Origin: Chara braunii
Taxonomy: Eukaryota > Streptophyta > Charophyceae > Charales > Characeae
Length of the DNA stretch: 43,096 nt
Direction: 5' to 3'
NCBI GenBank assembly: GCA_003427395.1
Contig: BFEA01000051.1
Coordinates: 1,983,116 to 2,026,211 of the forward strand
Shown: positions 9,803 to 19,386 of the stretch, one piece after another
How the letters are laid out: the number at the start of each line of letters is the position of its first letter
How positions within the stretch are numbered: the stretch's first letter is position 1
Notes under the pieces: generated by a model
What the model was told of the DNA's origin: nothing
Seen by the model: the letters and a program-made list of their open reading frames with translations, nothing else
Database searches by the model: none
Translations under genes and position numbers: made by a program

Positions 9803-10356
9803 TGTGAAGTCCTACAGGTCTTGCAGACAAGTCTTGTAGGCTGTATTAGCAGATAGACAGTAGTATCAGGAAGTAGAATAGTCTAGCAGTGTTTTTCCTT
9901 CATCTATTTTCTCTTCTTCCTTACCTGCCTTCTCGCCAACTTCATCTTCACACCCTCTTTATGCATTCCTTACTTCCCCCATCAGGGGAACTACCAACCT
10001 TCTCCGTCAGATATTGCTTCCTCCACTCCTGGCTTCCTCCACCCTCGCCCACTACTCCTCTAAAGCTCCTTACTTTCTGATCATCTCACACCCCTTCCCT
10101 TTAGATAACACGGTACCTTGCCATCCTTTCCCCATTGATACATCAGTAGATACAGAAGAGTTCTTAAGACACCTAAACAATTTAGTACAGATGTTTCTCG
10201 GGTCTTACTAGTCCCGTCAAAAGCGAAGCTGGCTAAAGATGCCAGAGGAGACAAACCGGGTTGAATTGTGGGGACCCCGGCCCCTTTCTTTCATGTTGGC
10301 AATCAAACAAACATTCTTAAAAAAAAANAAAAANAAAAAAAAAAGAAAAGAAAGAG
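9803..10356. other. Non-coding stretch, nothing recognised
   Basis: Pyrimidine-rich sequence with no supported gene. It ends in an A-rich tract with two Ns at about 10320-10350. Confidence 0.4.
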
Positions 10357-10465
10357 TACCTTCTTTCCCCGAATGGAACGTACGGTCATTATAGCTGTAT
10401 CTAGACTGAAAGATGCCTCAAATACAGCTATAATGACCGTACGTTGTGCTCGGGGGAAGAAGGTA
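10357..10465. repeat. Near-perfect 44-bp hairpin
   Basis: The arm 10357-10400 is the reverse complement of 10422-10465 with about five mismatches, four of them clustered. The shared inner part includes ACGTACGGTCATTATAGCTG. The loop is 21 bases. The size and pairing resemble a plant-type miRNA or siRNA precursor, but could equally be a tiny foldback transposon. Confidence 0.75.
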
Positions 10466-10607
10466 GGTGCGAGGGTGTCTTTCTCTAAGAATTCCTTAAA
10501 CAACGGGCCAGATGAATCAGGCCACGAATCGGGCCTCAGTGGAAATGACGAGAACTATGTGCACATGCTGCAAGGCAATGTTTTTTTCATCAGACTCTTG
10601 GAAAGGG

Positions 10608-10778
10608 CCGGGGGCCAAGTCCCACTAGCAGCGTTGAGCTACCTCAACGCCTGAATCTGGACGTGTTTGTAGAGACGTGCAGTTCAGGAAACTCGACACC
10701 ATTTCTGCACATCTCCGCAAAAGCGTCCACATTCTGGCGTTGAGGTAGCTCAACGCTGCTAGTGGGACCTGGCCCCGG
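10608..10778. repeat. Foldback (MITE-like) element, family B
   Basis: The arms begin CCGGGGGCCAAGTCCCACTA and end TAGTGGGACCTGGCCCCGG, and continue inward as AGCAGCGTTGAGCTACCTC and its complement, about 42 bases each. The outer ~20 bases are shared with the elements at 13571 and 16651. Confidence 0.75.
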
Positions 10779-10887
10779 TAGGTTGAGCCGTGTCCCCCAT
10801 GCACGTTTCGAGAGTGGTGTGGCGATGCCCTAATCTTCTCTCTATATCGTTCCAGTTGTAGTAGATGTCCCGAAGTACTAGATTTTA

Positions 10888-10918
<31 letters not shown>

Positions 10919-11059
10919 ATTTTTTTTAAGAATTTGGATCATTTCTCGATTGATGCGTGTCATCCTTGAATGCGCAGGGGCCATTTTGCTAATTACCCTT
11001 CTCTTTCTCTGTAGCGTTCCAGTTGTACCGGATGTCCCCAAGTACTCGAGTTTCAAAAT

Positions 11060-11210
11060 GCAGTCGAGGCAAAACGCTGAAAATTTTGAATGTATACAAC
11101 GTAGCTTTCGGGTCCGATGGGGGGTGTGCTATGTTCGAAGGATGCCGGAAATGCATTTTCAATTTCAAACTGTCTTTTTCTTTTGGCGACTGCGCCCCCT
11201 GTAGTTGCCC
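11060..11210. repeat. Foldback family A, diverged copy
   Basis: Shares with the 3429 copy a middle block reading GTGTGCTATGTTCGAAGGATGCC and a following ATTTCAAACTGTC arm. The left arm is poorly preserved. Confidence 0.35.
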
Positions 11211-11370
11211 CTTTCTTTTTTTTCTGTTTTGTTTTTTTCGCCCATTCTAGACTCTCGAGTCTAGAGAGAAAGGACGACGAAGCACCTCAACCGCCTGCCT
11301 ACCGGCTGAGGTTCATCGCATAGCTGTGAGCTCAATCATCCAAAGACGTGCGCATACACACCCCGGTACA

Positions 11371-11485
11371 CACCACGTGGCAAGAGCGCTGTACACCACG
11401 TGGCAAGAGCGCTGTACACCACGTGGCATGAGCGCTGTACACCACGTGGCAAGAGCGCCGTACACCACGTGGCAAGGGCGCTGTA
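11371..11485 (+). repeat. 23-bp minisatellite, five units each carrying CACGTG
   Basis: Five tandem units of CACCACGTGGCAAGAGCGCT plus GTA, at 11371, 11394, 11417, 11440 and 11463, with only three single-base variants. Every unit contains the palindromic G-box/E-box core CACGTG. No adjacent gene is recognised. Confidence 0.95.
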
Positions 11486-11850
11486 CACAAGTAGAAGGAT
11501 AGAATCGATTGCAAAAGAGGGAGGGTATGGCTACCCCGACGGGTATGGCGACCGGCTGAGGGCAATGCTCATACTCACACCAGCCTGAGGACTTTTCCCG
11601 ATGCATCCATCGGTCTGCATATACTGCCAGCGCTGGATGTATCTTACCGCAATTGCGTCCAGATCTGAGTCCCAAAAGTCGTTGCGCGCATGTGCCCTGA
11701 CAGTCGTGTCATCGTTGGATGTATCCTAACCCAATTGCCGTCCAGAGAAACTCTCCCTTCGGTCAACCGTCTGGTCAAGCCTATTGCGACCCGCATGGGG
11801 GACACGGCTCATGTTTTTTCTATTCTTATTTTCTTTTTTCTTTTTTTCGG
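11486..11850. other. Non-coding stretch, nothing recognised
   Basis: Contains two related phrases, TGGATGTATCTTACCGCAATTGCGTCCAG near 11634 and TTGGATGTATCCTAACCCAATTGCCGTCCAG near 11715, an imperfect direct repeat. No gene supported. Confidence 0.4.
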
Positions 11851-11950
11851 ATAATTTGCAAAATACCCCCATAAGTTGAGATATATGCCAAAAAGCCCCT
11901 GAAAGATGTGGGTACAGCCGAATGCCCTTTTGGGCCCAAATCTTTGTGTT
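11851..11950 (+). repeat. Foldback family C, single arm
   Basis: GATAATTTGCAAAATACCCC...TAAGTTGAGATATATGCCAAAA matches the left arm of the complete copy at 16948. No complementary arm is seen downstream, so this is a half element. Confidence 0.6.
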
Positions 11951-12183
11951 GTGCCCCTGTCAGGTGGTGTGCAACTTTGAAATCTGTACCTCCCCGTTTG
12001 GGACTTGGGTCACTTGGCCTTTTGCAATAGTGCCTAGGAAAAGCCGGCAGGTACTTTCTTGACGAGGATAAACTGACTCTCTCTCCCTCCTCCCCGCCCC
12101 ACCTCTCCAACCCCACTTCACACTCACACACACACACTAGACGGTCAAAGGCTTTCCTTCCACGAATAGGCGACTAATGGACA

Positions 12184-12452
12184 GTTAGACCACCTGTAAG
12201 TTTCCCAGCCATTTTGCAGAAATGCGCCGTGCATGCTGCCATGATGCTGGTGCGCAGGCCAGGATGGATGGCCTACGCAACAGAAGGATGCACGGGGGTG
12301 CAGTTTCACCGGAAATCCGTCCAGGCAAATTGGGCCTTGCATGCAACTGATTTTGCCTGCCAGTGGATGGATTTCGGGCAAACTCCCACCCGACGCCCCA
12401 CCATGCAGGGTGCGTTTCTGCAAAATGGCTGGGAAACGAACTGGTGGTTTAG
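12184..12452. repeat. Foldback (MITE-like) element, family D
   Basis: Left arm GTTTCCCAGCCATTTTGCAG and right arm CTGCAAAATGGCTGGGAAAC are exact complements. Pairing extends imperfectly outward (TAGACCACCTGTAA / AACTGGTGGTTTAG) and inward, giving arms of about 43 bases around ~180 bases. Confidence 0.75.
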
Positions 12453-12771
12453 TACTTCCTTATGGACGTTGCTGTATTGAATGCTCTTCTTCTTCTTCTT
12501 CTTCTTGCAAGAGCGTTGAGGAATTTTATCTTTCTTTGTATCAGGGATGTTGGACCCGGTTCCAGAAGTGCTTCTCCCAAGATGTGCCAAAAAACTAAGT
12601 CCGCTGTCGGTTTGTCCCTAATGGACCAAGCATTAGTTAGTAGTACATCAATCTTTGCGCTTTTGTTTTTTATTTTTATTTTTAAAGAAAAAAACGGCTC
12701 CAATCTATTGGCGGTGAGCAGCACCTGCTGGAAAGCGGGTCTGCTGTGGCATGTTGCCGCAGTTACCCTAA

Positions 12772-12806
<35 letters not shown>

Positions 12807-12931
12807 CAGAACAACCTTCGAGAGGGTGCTACCAACGTTACACAAAGTGAAATCGGTATTAAATAAAAAAGGGAAAAGAAGAAGAAGAAGAAGAGAAAGA
12901 AGAAAGAAAGAAAAAAGCGGAAACTACAGGG
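12453..12931. other. Non-coding, simple-sequence-rich stretch
   Basis: Contains (CTT)n near 12485, a T27 run near 12775 and (GAA)n near 12880. Frames here are repeat-derived. Confidence 0.5.
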
Positions 12932-13095
12932 GACTCACAAAAATGAGTTATAATTGCACTATGGGCCAAGATACAGTTTGGAAGTGCAGTTCGTGCAATG
13001 CACACAACCCAGCTTTCTGGCCAGGTAGGGTGCCCCAAGTGCAATTGCGAACTGCATCTTGCCCCATAGTGCAATTGTAACTCGTTTTTGTGACT
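12932..13095. repeat. Foldback (MITE-like) element, family A
   Basis: The left arm (CACAAAAATGAGTTATAATTG, then CACTATGGGCCAAGATACAG) and the right arm (CTGCATCTTGCCCCATAGTG, then CAATTGTAACTCGTTTTTGTG) are reverse complements over about 55 bases. The middle CCAGGTAGGGTGCCCC is shared with other family A copies. Confidence 0.8.
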
Positions 13096-13098
13096 CTA

Positions 13099-13240
13099 CT
13101 GCACTATGGGCCAAGATACAATTTCGAATTGGAGTTCAGGCAATGTATACAACCCACCTTTCTAGCCAGGTATGGTGCCCCAATTGCAATTGCAAACTGT
13201 ATTTTGCCCCATAGTGCAATTATAACTCGTCTTTGTTACT
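13099..13240. repeat. Foldback family A, second copy in tandem
   Basis: Directly follows the previous element. Starts TGCACTATGGGCCAAGATAC and ends GCCCCATAGTGCAATTATAA; the middle is CCAGGTATGGTGCCCC. Two adjacent copies suggest a tandem duplication or nested insertion. Confidence 0.75.
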
Positions 13241-13570
13241 CTACTCAAGTCTCAAGTTAACCGAGAAAGAAAGAAAAGAAAAGGACAAAACTCAGGATTT
13301 GTGTCACACAGACCAATATTGGTCATCAAGGACATAACGCAGGATTTGTGTCACACAAACCAATAGCTTCCTCCCCTCCTCCCCACCTCCTCCCAACTCC
13401 GCTCTGTTAGAAATCCCTCCCCTTGTTTTCATCGAACATCCTATTACCTCGGGCACGTTTCTTGGGCGGTACGACGAGGCCCTTTAGCTGTGTCATAAAC
13501 AAGTGATGGGTTCAATCCCTCACGGAAGCGAGATTCTTAGGGGTAACCCCTCTTGAAATATAATAGGGAG

Positions 13571-13679
13571 CCGGGGCAAGGTCCCACTTGCACGGATTAA
13601 GAGATTCTGGCCGTTGATATTTTCCATCTACGGTCAATATCGCTTAATTCGTGTAAGTGGGACCTACAGTAGCCCCCGG
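13571..13679. repeat. Foldback (MITE-like) element, family B
   Basis: Left arm CCGGGGCAAGGTCCCACTTG then CACGGATTAAGAGATT. Right arm CGCTTAATTCGTGTAAGTGG then GACC...CCCCCGG. Length 109 bases, closely related to 16651-16754. Confidence 0.8.
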
Positions 13680-14039
13680 TGGACGAGCAGCGAAAGTCCG
13701 TCCTTTCTTTTTTATTTTTATTTTTTAGAGAAGGTTCCATTTTTATTATATAAGCTGGGAAGGGGGCCCAGCATCCCTCACATATATAGCTGCAGCCACA
13801 GGGATGAGCCAGGCACTCCGGCCAGGCTTTCCCCCACCGCAGCAAAACTGAAACCGTCTCATGAACCTACATTCCCTATCTGCACGCCCTATGCACACCC
13901 CCTGTACTCACTCTATCTACTACTATGCACAATTAAAAACTGTACTCACACTAAAATTACACTTCTTCAAGTGTCTTGTCTNNNNNNNNNNNNNNNNNNN
14001 NNNNNNNNNNNNNNNNNNNNNNNNNNNNNNNNNNNNNNN

Positions 14040-14070
<31 letters not shown>

Positions 14071-14638
14071 CTTTCACAGAAAGAATGCTGAAAATCTAAC
14101 TTCTGGCAGCTTCCCTTGAGGCTGAGTCACTGTCAGCAGTTCCGTGAATGCTCCCCATCTACTTATAAACAGTTTGAGTGACTTCGCAGAGTATCCTTTT
14201 CCTTTCACTGCCTAGCTGTACAAGTATGTCAAGTTTTTTTTTTTTTTTTTTTTTGTTTGTTTGTCAAGGGATTTGTGCGCTTCGTTTTTCAAAAAATTTA
14301 AAAAAGAAAAAGAAATCCTGCTGTTGGGAGGCGTGCACCCCGGAAAAGCCAACCAGAAGACGGCAGGTGCAATCGTTTCGAGGCCTGATGCGTACGAAAA
14401 AGGGATACAAAAAAGAGAGGCCTTCTTGTGAGAGTTACGAGATGGGGGGAGGGTGAGGGCGGGGAGGGGAGGGGAGGGGAGGGGGAAGGGGGTCCCTGAC
14501 TGTGGGTAAAGGTGCCGGGCATAAGGGGGTTCTCTTTCGGCCCCTCCCCTTCCACAACCCACAATTGCCATTGTCGTACGGCCGTGGCCTGTGTACCGGT
14601 TGTTTTCAGATTCAAAATGTCATGAACGTGGACGGCTA
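13680..14638. other. Non-coding stretch with a 58-N gap and homopolymers
   Basis: The gap occupies 13982-14039 and is followed by an A23 run. There is a T21 run near 14240 and a G-rich (GGGGA)n tract at about 14446-14490. No coding frame is convincing. Confidence 0.6.
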
Positions 14639-14788
14639 ATCGATTACATTCATGCCAAATCGGCCTTTTGAGACCCGGTGCGGCGATCAGTGTGCCCTAC
14701 CCACTCACAACGCATCGATTACATTCATGCCAAATCGGCCTTTTGAGACCCGGTGCGGCGATCAGTGTGCCCTACCCACTCACACCGC
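14639..14788 (+). repeat. 75-bp tandem duplication
   Basis: The unit beginning ATCGATTACATTCATGCCAA occurs at 14639-14713 and 14714-14788, almost identical. It could be a true tandem duplication or an assembly duplication. Confidence 0.9.
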
Positions 14789-15614
14789 AGGAAGAAAGTG
14801 CGGAAGAGGCCCTCGGGGGAAGGCGGAAATGATGCGCCACGCGGACTTCGTGCAGCGGCGAGCGGCGGACTGCTGCCAGACAAGCTCGTGGGATCCCTTC
14901 GCTCCCCCTTCCTCCCCTCCCACAACCTTCCTAAAATAGCTGCCGTCTCCGCGCCTACTTTCAAATCACGCCGCGGAGCACGGGGGAATAGCCCCCGCCG
15001 ACCGACGGAAGCGCCGAGCGGCGCGGAGTCAATCAAAAAGGAAGAGTTCCAAAAAAAAAAAAAAAAAAAAAAAAAAGGGACAGCGAAGCGCGTCGTCGAA
15101 ATCCCTGCCCCCGACGCCGCCCCCCCCTTTCCCTCTAACATCCCGCCCCCCCCTTTCCCTATAACATCCCGCCCCCCTATCTACCCTTCGACAGCGCGCC
15201 CCCCTTCTCCCTTCGTTTCCCTGCCCTGCCCTCCCGTCCCCTCCCGTCCCCTCCCGTCCCCTCCCGTCCCCTCCCGTCCCCTTCCCTTCCCTCCCCTCGG
15301 TTCACCACCGGAATCACAGAATCAGTGCTCTTATCGATTGCTGCAAAACGTGGACAATTCTTTCAGATCACCATCGCTCCTCAGCAACCGACCGCGGTGG
15401 CGTTGTCTGTCTAGTGACCGCCATCGCTGTCTCTCCCTCCTCGTTTTTTCATCGTCTCTCTCCTTACAGCAGCACCACGGAGGCGTCTCGTCTTCCTTAG
15501 CGGTCTGAATTAGCTGACACAGACGACCAACTTCAGCGACATATATCTATGTATCTACATATCGCACGGTCTGAATTAGCTGATCGCACAGGTGATCAAA
15601 CGGATCGACGAACA
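14789..15614. other. GC-rich non-coding stretch with CCCGT minisatellite
   Basis: An A26 run lies near 15050. A ~10-bp CCCTCCCGTC repeat fills about 15220-15290. A plus-strand frame through it (14753-15508) is Pro/Ser-rich and repeat-derived, so it is not called. The phrase GGTCTGAATTAGCTGA occurs at about 15501 and 15569. Confidence 0.5.
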
Positions 15615-15706
15615 ATGTCGGCCGCCGCCATCTTGTTGAAGTCTTGCAGGGTTAAGGGGCCGGGGAAGATGGGCATGGAAGAGGCCGAGGTCGTTGATTG
15701 GATTGA

Positions 15707-15856
15707 TTAGAAACAATCTCACCCTCGGCGCGCAATATGTGTGTGACGAGCCTCGACAAAACGTATAGGGACTTGATGGAAGGCGCAAAGGAGAAGCGCC
15801 TGCAGCTCAAAGGTCCTGTGCCCGCTAAGGTTCTCCGTATCAGGACAGGCGGAACC
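15707..15856 (+). pseudogene. Fragment of ribosomal protein uS10 (RPS20-like)
   Basis: The open frame from 15707 (after a TGA at 15704-15706) reads ETISPSARN, LDKTYRDLMEGAKEKRL, KGPVPAKVLRIRT. This follows the core of eukaryotic 40S protein S20 (uS10): the start of the ribosomal fold (TLTSRN in the family), the DLxxGAKxKRLxxKGPV block and PxKVLxIxT. uS10 is normally about 120 residues; only ~50 are here and an A23 run follows directly at 15858. No conserved continuation is seen. It is either a truncated retrocopy or one exon. A separate ATG at 15615 opens a 31-codon frame ending at 15710 in another phase; I cannot link it to the uS10 reading. Confidence 0.55.
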
Positions 15857-16087
15857 CAAAAAAAAAAAAAAAAAAAAAAAGGAGATTCCTTCGAGACGGG
15901 TATATACATTTAAAAAAAAAAAATCATAAAAAAAAAGAGGTCGATTGAACCAACTGGGCTACCTCAGGTCATACTCACACGAGGTGTCACGAGCAATATT
16001 GTAGTGATTTCTGAACAAGATTACGGTCAGATGCATCTAGATCTGGTCGTAATTGCACCCAGGTGCATTTTGGAAAGCGCTACGTAT

Positions 16088-16505
16088 AGTGGGAGTATGC
16101 CCTCAGTTGGTACACAAACCAAGTGTTGAAATGCAGACCTGAGTTCGAATTCCAATGGAATCTGATGAGTGAAAATACCTCATCAGTCCCCGATTTGAGC
16201 TTGCCATCTTGGCATCTTCTTTAAATTATATTGATTGGTCATAGGAAGTAGGAATCAAGGACTGTATTTCTATAGAGGCTAGTTCTTCAAGCTAACCTGA
16301 CGCCCTCAGAGGGTGAAGAGGCCTGGGGCTGTGCAGTGCGGTTATGTTTTTCTGTTTCACATGTGACGCTGGACCCTATTTCACTAGCTGATGATGTTGC
16401 CCACAAATAAGATTGGAGCCATGAGGTATTCACTAGCTGATGCCGTTCTTATCGCCACAGCTAGTGTGAACCAGGATGTTAAAAAAAAAAAAAAAAAAAA
16501 AAAAA
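16088..16505 (+). mobile_element. tRNA-derived SINE
   Basis: A pol III-type head is visible. An A-box-like TGCCCTCAGTTGGTA at 16097-16111 is followed about 30 bases later by a B-box-like GAGTTCGAATTCC at 16141-16153. A non-coding body of ~330 bases follows, ending in an A25 run at about 16480-16505. TGATATCTCA occurs just after the tail and again 30 bases later; no clean target duplication was found. Head, body and tail order is typical of SINEs, and the parent tRNA is not identified. Confidence 0.55.
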
Positions 16506-16650
16506 TGATATCTCATGGGGCTGGTCAGTCAAAAATGATATCTCAAGGCCATGGCCCCTTGTTCTTTTGAAATTCAAAAAAAAGAAGCTGATTGACCTCC
16601 ACAGTCCATCGGAAGTGATCAAGCAGAGATTACATCCATCAGCACCGACC

Positions 16651-16754
16651 CCGGGGCTAGGTCCCACTTGCACGAATTAAGAGATACTGAACGTAGATAA
16701 CGAAGATCAACGGCCGAAATCTCCTTATTTGCGCAAGTGGGACCTTGCCCCCGG
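16651..16754. repeat. Foldback (MITE-like) element, family B
   Basis: Starts CCGGGGCTAGGTCCCACTTG then CACGAATTAAGAGATACTG; ends CAAGTGGGACCTTGCCCCCGG. Third copy of the family in 6.1 kb. Confidence 0.8.
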
Positions 16755-16947
16755 TATGGAGGTTGAAGTCACGATCTCTCGTTGGGAGAAGGAGAGGTGT
16801 AGGGAGGTAGAGGCTGGAGGACTGGTCGAATACGTGCGAGGAGATATTGAGATTAACAAAAAAAAAAAAAAAAAAAAAAAAGACATGCTGAGATTGTGAG
16901 GGACAAAGGTAGAAGTAGCCACGATCCAAACGGCATACGATTTGGGG

Positions 16948-17129
16948 TAAAATTTGCAAAATACCCCAATAAGTTGAGGTATATGCCAAAATGCCCCTAA
17001 ACGATGTGAAAAGAGCGGAATACCCCTCTCGCAAAAAAAAAAAAAAAATTTGTGATCCGCTCTACCCACATCGTTCAGGGTCATTTTGGCATATATCTCA
17101 ACTCATGGGGGTATTTTGGAAATATTCCC
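16948..17129. repeat. Foldback (MITE-like) element, family C
   Basis: Left arm AATTTGCAAAATACCCCAAT, then AAGTTGAGGTATATGCCAAAATGCCCCTAAACGATGTG. The right arm is its complement, CACATCGTTCAGGGTCATTT...GGGGGTATTTTGGAAAT. Arms of about 60 bases. Confidence 0.8.
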
Positions 17130-18207
17130 TACCTTAAAATCGGATAAAAAAGAGAAAAAAAGAAAAAGGAAACAAAGGATGGGTGCAGAATGCGTGCGCG
17201 CTTAGTGGAACGGAACCCGATCTACGGATCTCTGATCGCCAGATTGATGAGAGCACACTGGACACTACGAAGTACTTTCCTACATGTATCTGACCTCAAT
17301 TACGACCACTGTGGATGTATCTGGATGCCTTTCGGGCCCGCAAAATACTTTAGTCGAGAAGGTCCTCGTGTGAGCATACCCTGATCAATCGAGCGCCCGT
17401 TTTGGCGGTACGGTCGCTGGGGGTGAGGTTGGGGAGGGGGTACGTAGGAACCGCCGGCGGGAAAGAGGGAGCACCGACAAAAAAAAAAAAGAGGGTACAA
17501 AAAAGGGGAACCATATGCCTTCCAAAAGAAAAAAGAAAAAAAGGAAAAAAAAAAAAAAAAAAAAAAAAAACAGGGTGCCACCACCTCAGCAGGGCAGTCG
17601 AGGGAGCGCGTGTCGAATGGCATGCGGGCGGAACAGGCGGCTTAGCGGAAGCCAAGCGGAGCGCCAGCTGTCCCGCACATCTGCATGGGCGGCGCCGCGG
17701 GGGAGTGGGGACTACCTCGTTTTTCTCTTCTTTTTTTCTGACCCGAAATTTTCTGACGTCAGTCACTGTATTATTTGGGTAAGAAAAAGCGGGGACCTTT
17801 AAGCGCATAGTACACTCATCACACACTTTCTCGAATGAACAAACCCGTAATAACGAGTACATTCTTTCATATAAGCGTCAGTGTGAGTATGACCTGTGAT
17901 AACGGGCGGAACGGGGTCCCAAAGAGAGATCCGAAGAACGGTCGGACGGAATAGAAGGTATTAATGATGGGCCAGGAGGAGGAGGGAGGTTCCTACTGTT
18001 TTTTTTCTTTAACTTTTTTTTTTTTTTTTTTTTTTTTCTTCTTGTTTCTTGCGCGTTTCTGCTGGTTCGTTGAGGATGGTAATTAAAACGGTCTTAATTC
18101 TTGATTGAATTTTAATTTGAATTTAAAATAATATTAAATTAATCTCGTTCTGAACCAAGTTCGTTGCGTTTGGACGGTAGCGAGTTGCAGGGCGGACTGA
18201 CCAGTTT
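17130..18207. other. Non-coding stretch, nothing recognised
   Basis: A-rich and T-rich homopolymers near 17540 and 18010. Minus-strand frames at 17300-17862 translate these runs and show no family features. Confidence 0.45.
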
Positions 18208-18528
18208 CTATGCTGTCAGAGCGCAACTGGGCGTATAACTCTCCAGGTGCAGGTCATGCGGAAGATCATGCATTTCGTGCAATATCACGTCCAGTTGCAT
18301 TCTGACGGCGGTGTTCTTGCATTTCAGACCTGACCACCCATTTTTGTACAGTTCGAGATTTTTTGCCGTGTGTTGCACTAACGGTTCGGTTCGGAAGCGC
18401 TCGAGTACCGTCCTCAGCACCTGAATACAGCCCACCCTTATCACGGACGTATCGGATCCGAAAGATGGCTTGTATACATCCGTGATTGCGGTGGAAATCC
18501 GGACTCCCAGCTCGCTCCGTTTACTGGG
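18208..18528 (-). CDS. Unrecognised minus-strand reading frame, possible exon
   Basis: Open on the minus strand from about 18528 (after a TGA) to the stop at 18208, about 106 codons with no ATG at the start. Composition is protein-like and of normal complexity, for example VGCIQVLRTVLERFRTEPL and MQLDVILHEMHDLPHDLHLE, mostly helical by inspection. I do not recognise the family. It could be an internal exon, a transposon fragment or chance. No neighbours support a function. Confidence 0.3.
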   Translation of the reverse strand, partial: PSKRSELGVRISTAITDVYKPSFGSDTSVIRVGCIQVLRTVLERFRTEPLVQHTAKNLELYKNGWSGLKCKNTAVRMQLDVILHEMHDLPHDLHLESYTPSCALTA

Positions 18529-18630
18529 TCAGGACGGTAGGAGGACCTGCTTTTTTCTTCTCCTTTTTTTGTAACAGCCCTCAGAAGACCCCCTCCCATC
18601 CTTCCTCTGATCAATTACCCTGGGGGCACC

Positions 18631-18850
18631 CCCCACCCCCTCTGCCCTACCTTGGTGTGGACTACCCGGGACCATCACCCATCATCACCAACTAGGCTAG
18701 GTGACCTGACCAGATAGGGGCTGAGCGGGGGGACCCCTACCCCCACCCCCTCTGCCCTACCTTAGTATGGACTACCCAGGACCATCACCCATCATCACCA
18801 ACTCGGCTAGGTGACCTGACCAGATAGCGGCTGAGAGGGGGGACCCCTAC
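18631..18850 (+). repeat. 110-bp tandem duplication
   Basis: Unit 18631-18740 is repeated at 18741-18850 with few differences. Both contain GGACCATCACCCATCATCAC and GGTGACCTGACCAGATAG. Confidence 0.9.
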
Positions 18851-19301
18851 TTGCCCACTCAGCCTTTCTGTGTCCAGGGAAGTAGAGAACCCTGGGGTCA
18901 AGTCTCACGAATTCTCAATTGCTGACCATAGTTTACCAAGACCGGCGGCCAAGAAGGAACGTTTCGCAGGGTCCCCTGTATAAGCCTTAGGAGTAGTGGT
19001 GGGTAGGTACGTAGTGAAGGTGAATTGAAAGAATTTGAAGATGGCCTAGCTCAAGAGATAACCCGTTGCCCCCCCAAGCCAGAGATAACCCGTTGGCCCC
19101 CCAAGCAGCATTGGCAGGACCTTGGCCAATGTTGTTGGCTGCTATGCAGCGACAATATTGGCCATTAGACACCGCCATGCGGGGTTGGTGGGTGGGTGGG
19201 TAGGGGGCATTCCTTGGCGTTAGCACCACCGATTTCCCCCATCAGAAATGCCTGCCCACAGCTCGTCACTGTGATGAGGGACTGGAACAGCCTTGCTCTA
19301 G
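18851..19301. other. Non-coding stretch flanking the LTR nest
   Basis: Includes a short duplicated phrase AGATAACCCGTTG at 19054 and 19081. No gene supported. Confidence 0.4.
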
Positions 19302-19386
19302 TGTGACGCCCAACCTTACGCCCAACTCGACTTGAAGTTCCTGTTTTCGAAGTGAGAGGGGCCCCGAAAGTGCGTAGTAGGGTTGT
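19302..19386 (-). mobile_element. Terminal 85 bp of an old inverted LTR (split by the Gypsy insertion)
   Basis: Read on the minus strand, it ends AAGTCGAGTTGGGCGTAAGG then TTGGGCGTCACA. This matches the end of the younger 3' LTR (GTCGCGTTGGGCGTGAGG then TTGGGCGTCACA). It joins onto 32558 across the younger element. Confidence 0.75.

Noticed and set aside
11371-11485. CRISPR-like repeat array
   Set aside because: Units are directly adjacent with no unique spacers; the setting is eukaryotic.
13440-13560. Second tRNA-like B box (GGGTTCAATCCC near 13508)
   Set aside because: No A box at a suitable distance, no tRNA fold and no tail, so a SINE or tRNA cannot be supported.
14753-15508. 251-codon plus-strand frame
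   Set aside because: Crosses an A26 run and a CCCGT minisatellite; Pro/Ser-rich low complexity and no ATG-supported domain.
16158-16190. CTGATGAG...GAAA...CTCATCAG resembling a hammerhead ribozyme core
   Set aside because: It is a simple 8-bp hairpin inside the SINE body. Stem II and the flanking stems of a hammerhead cannot be drawn.
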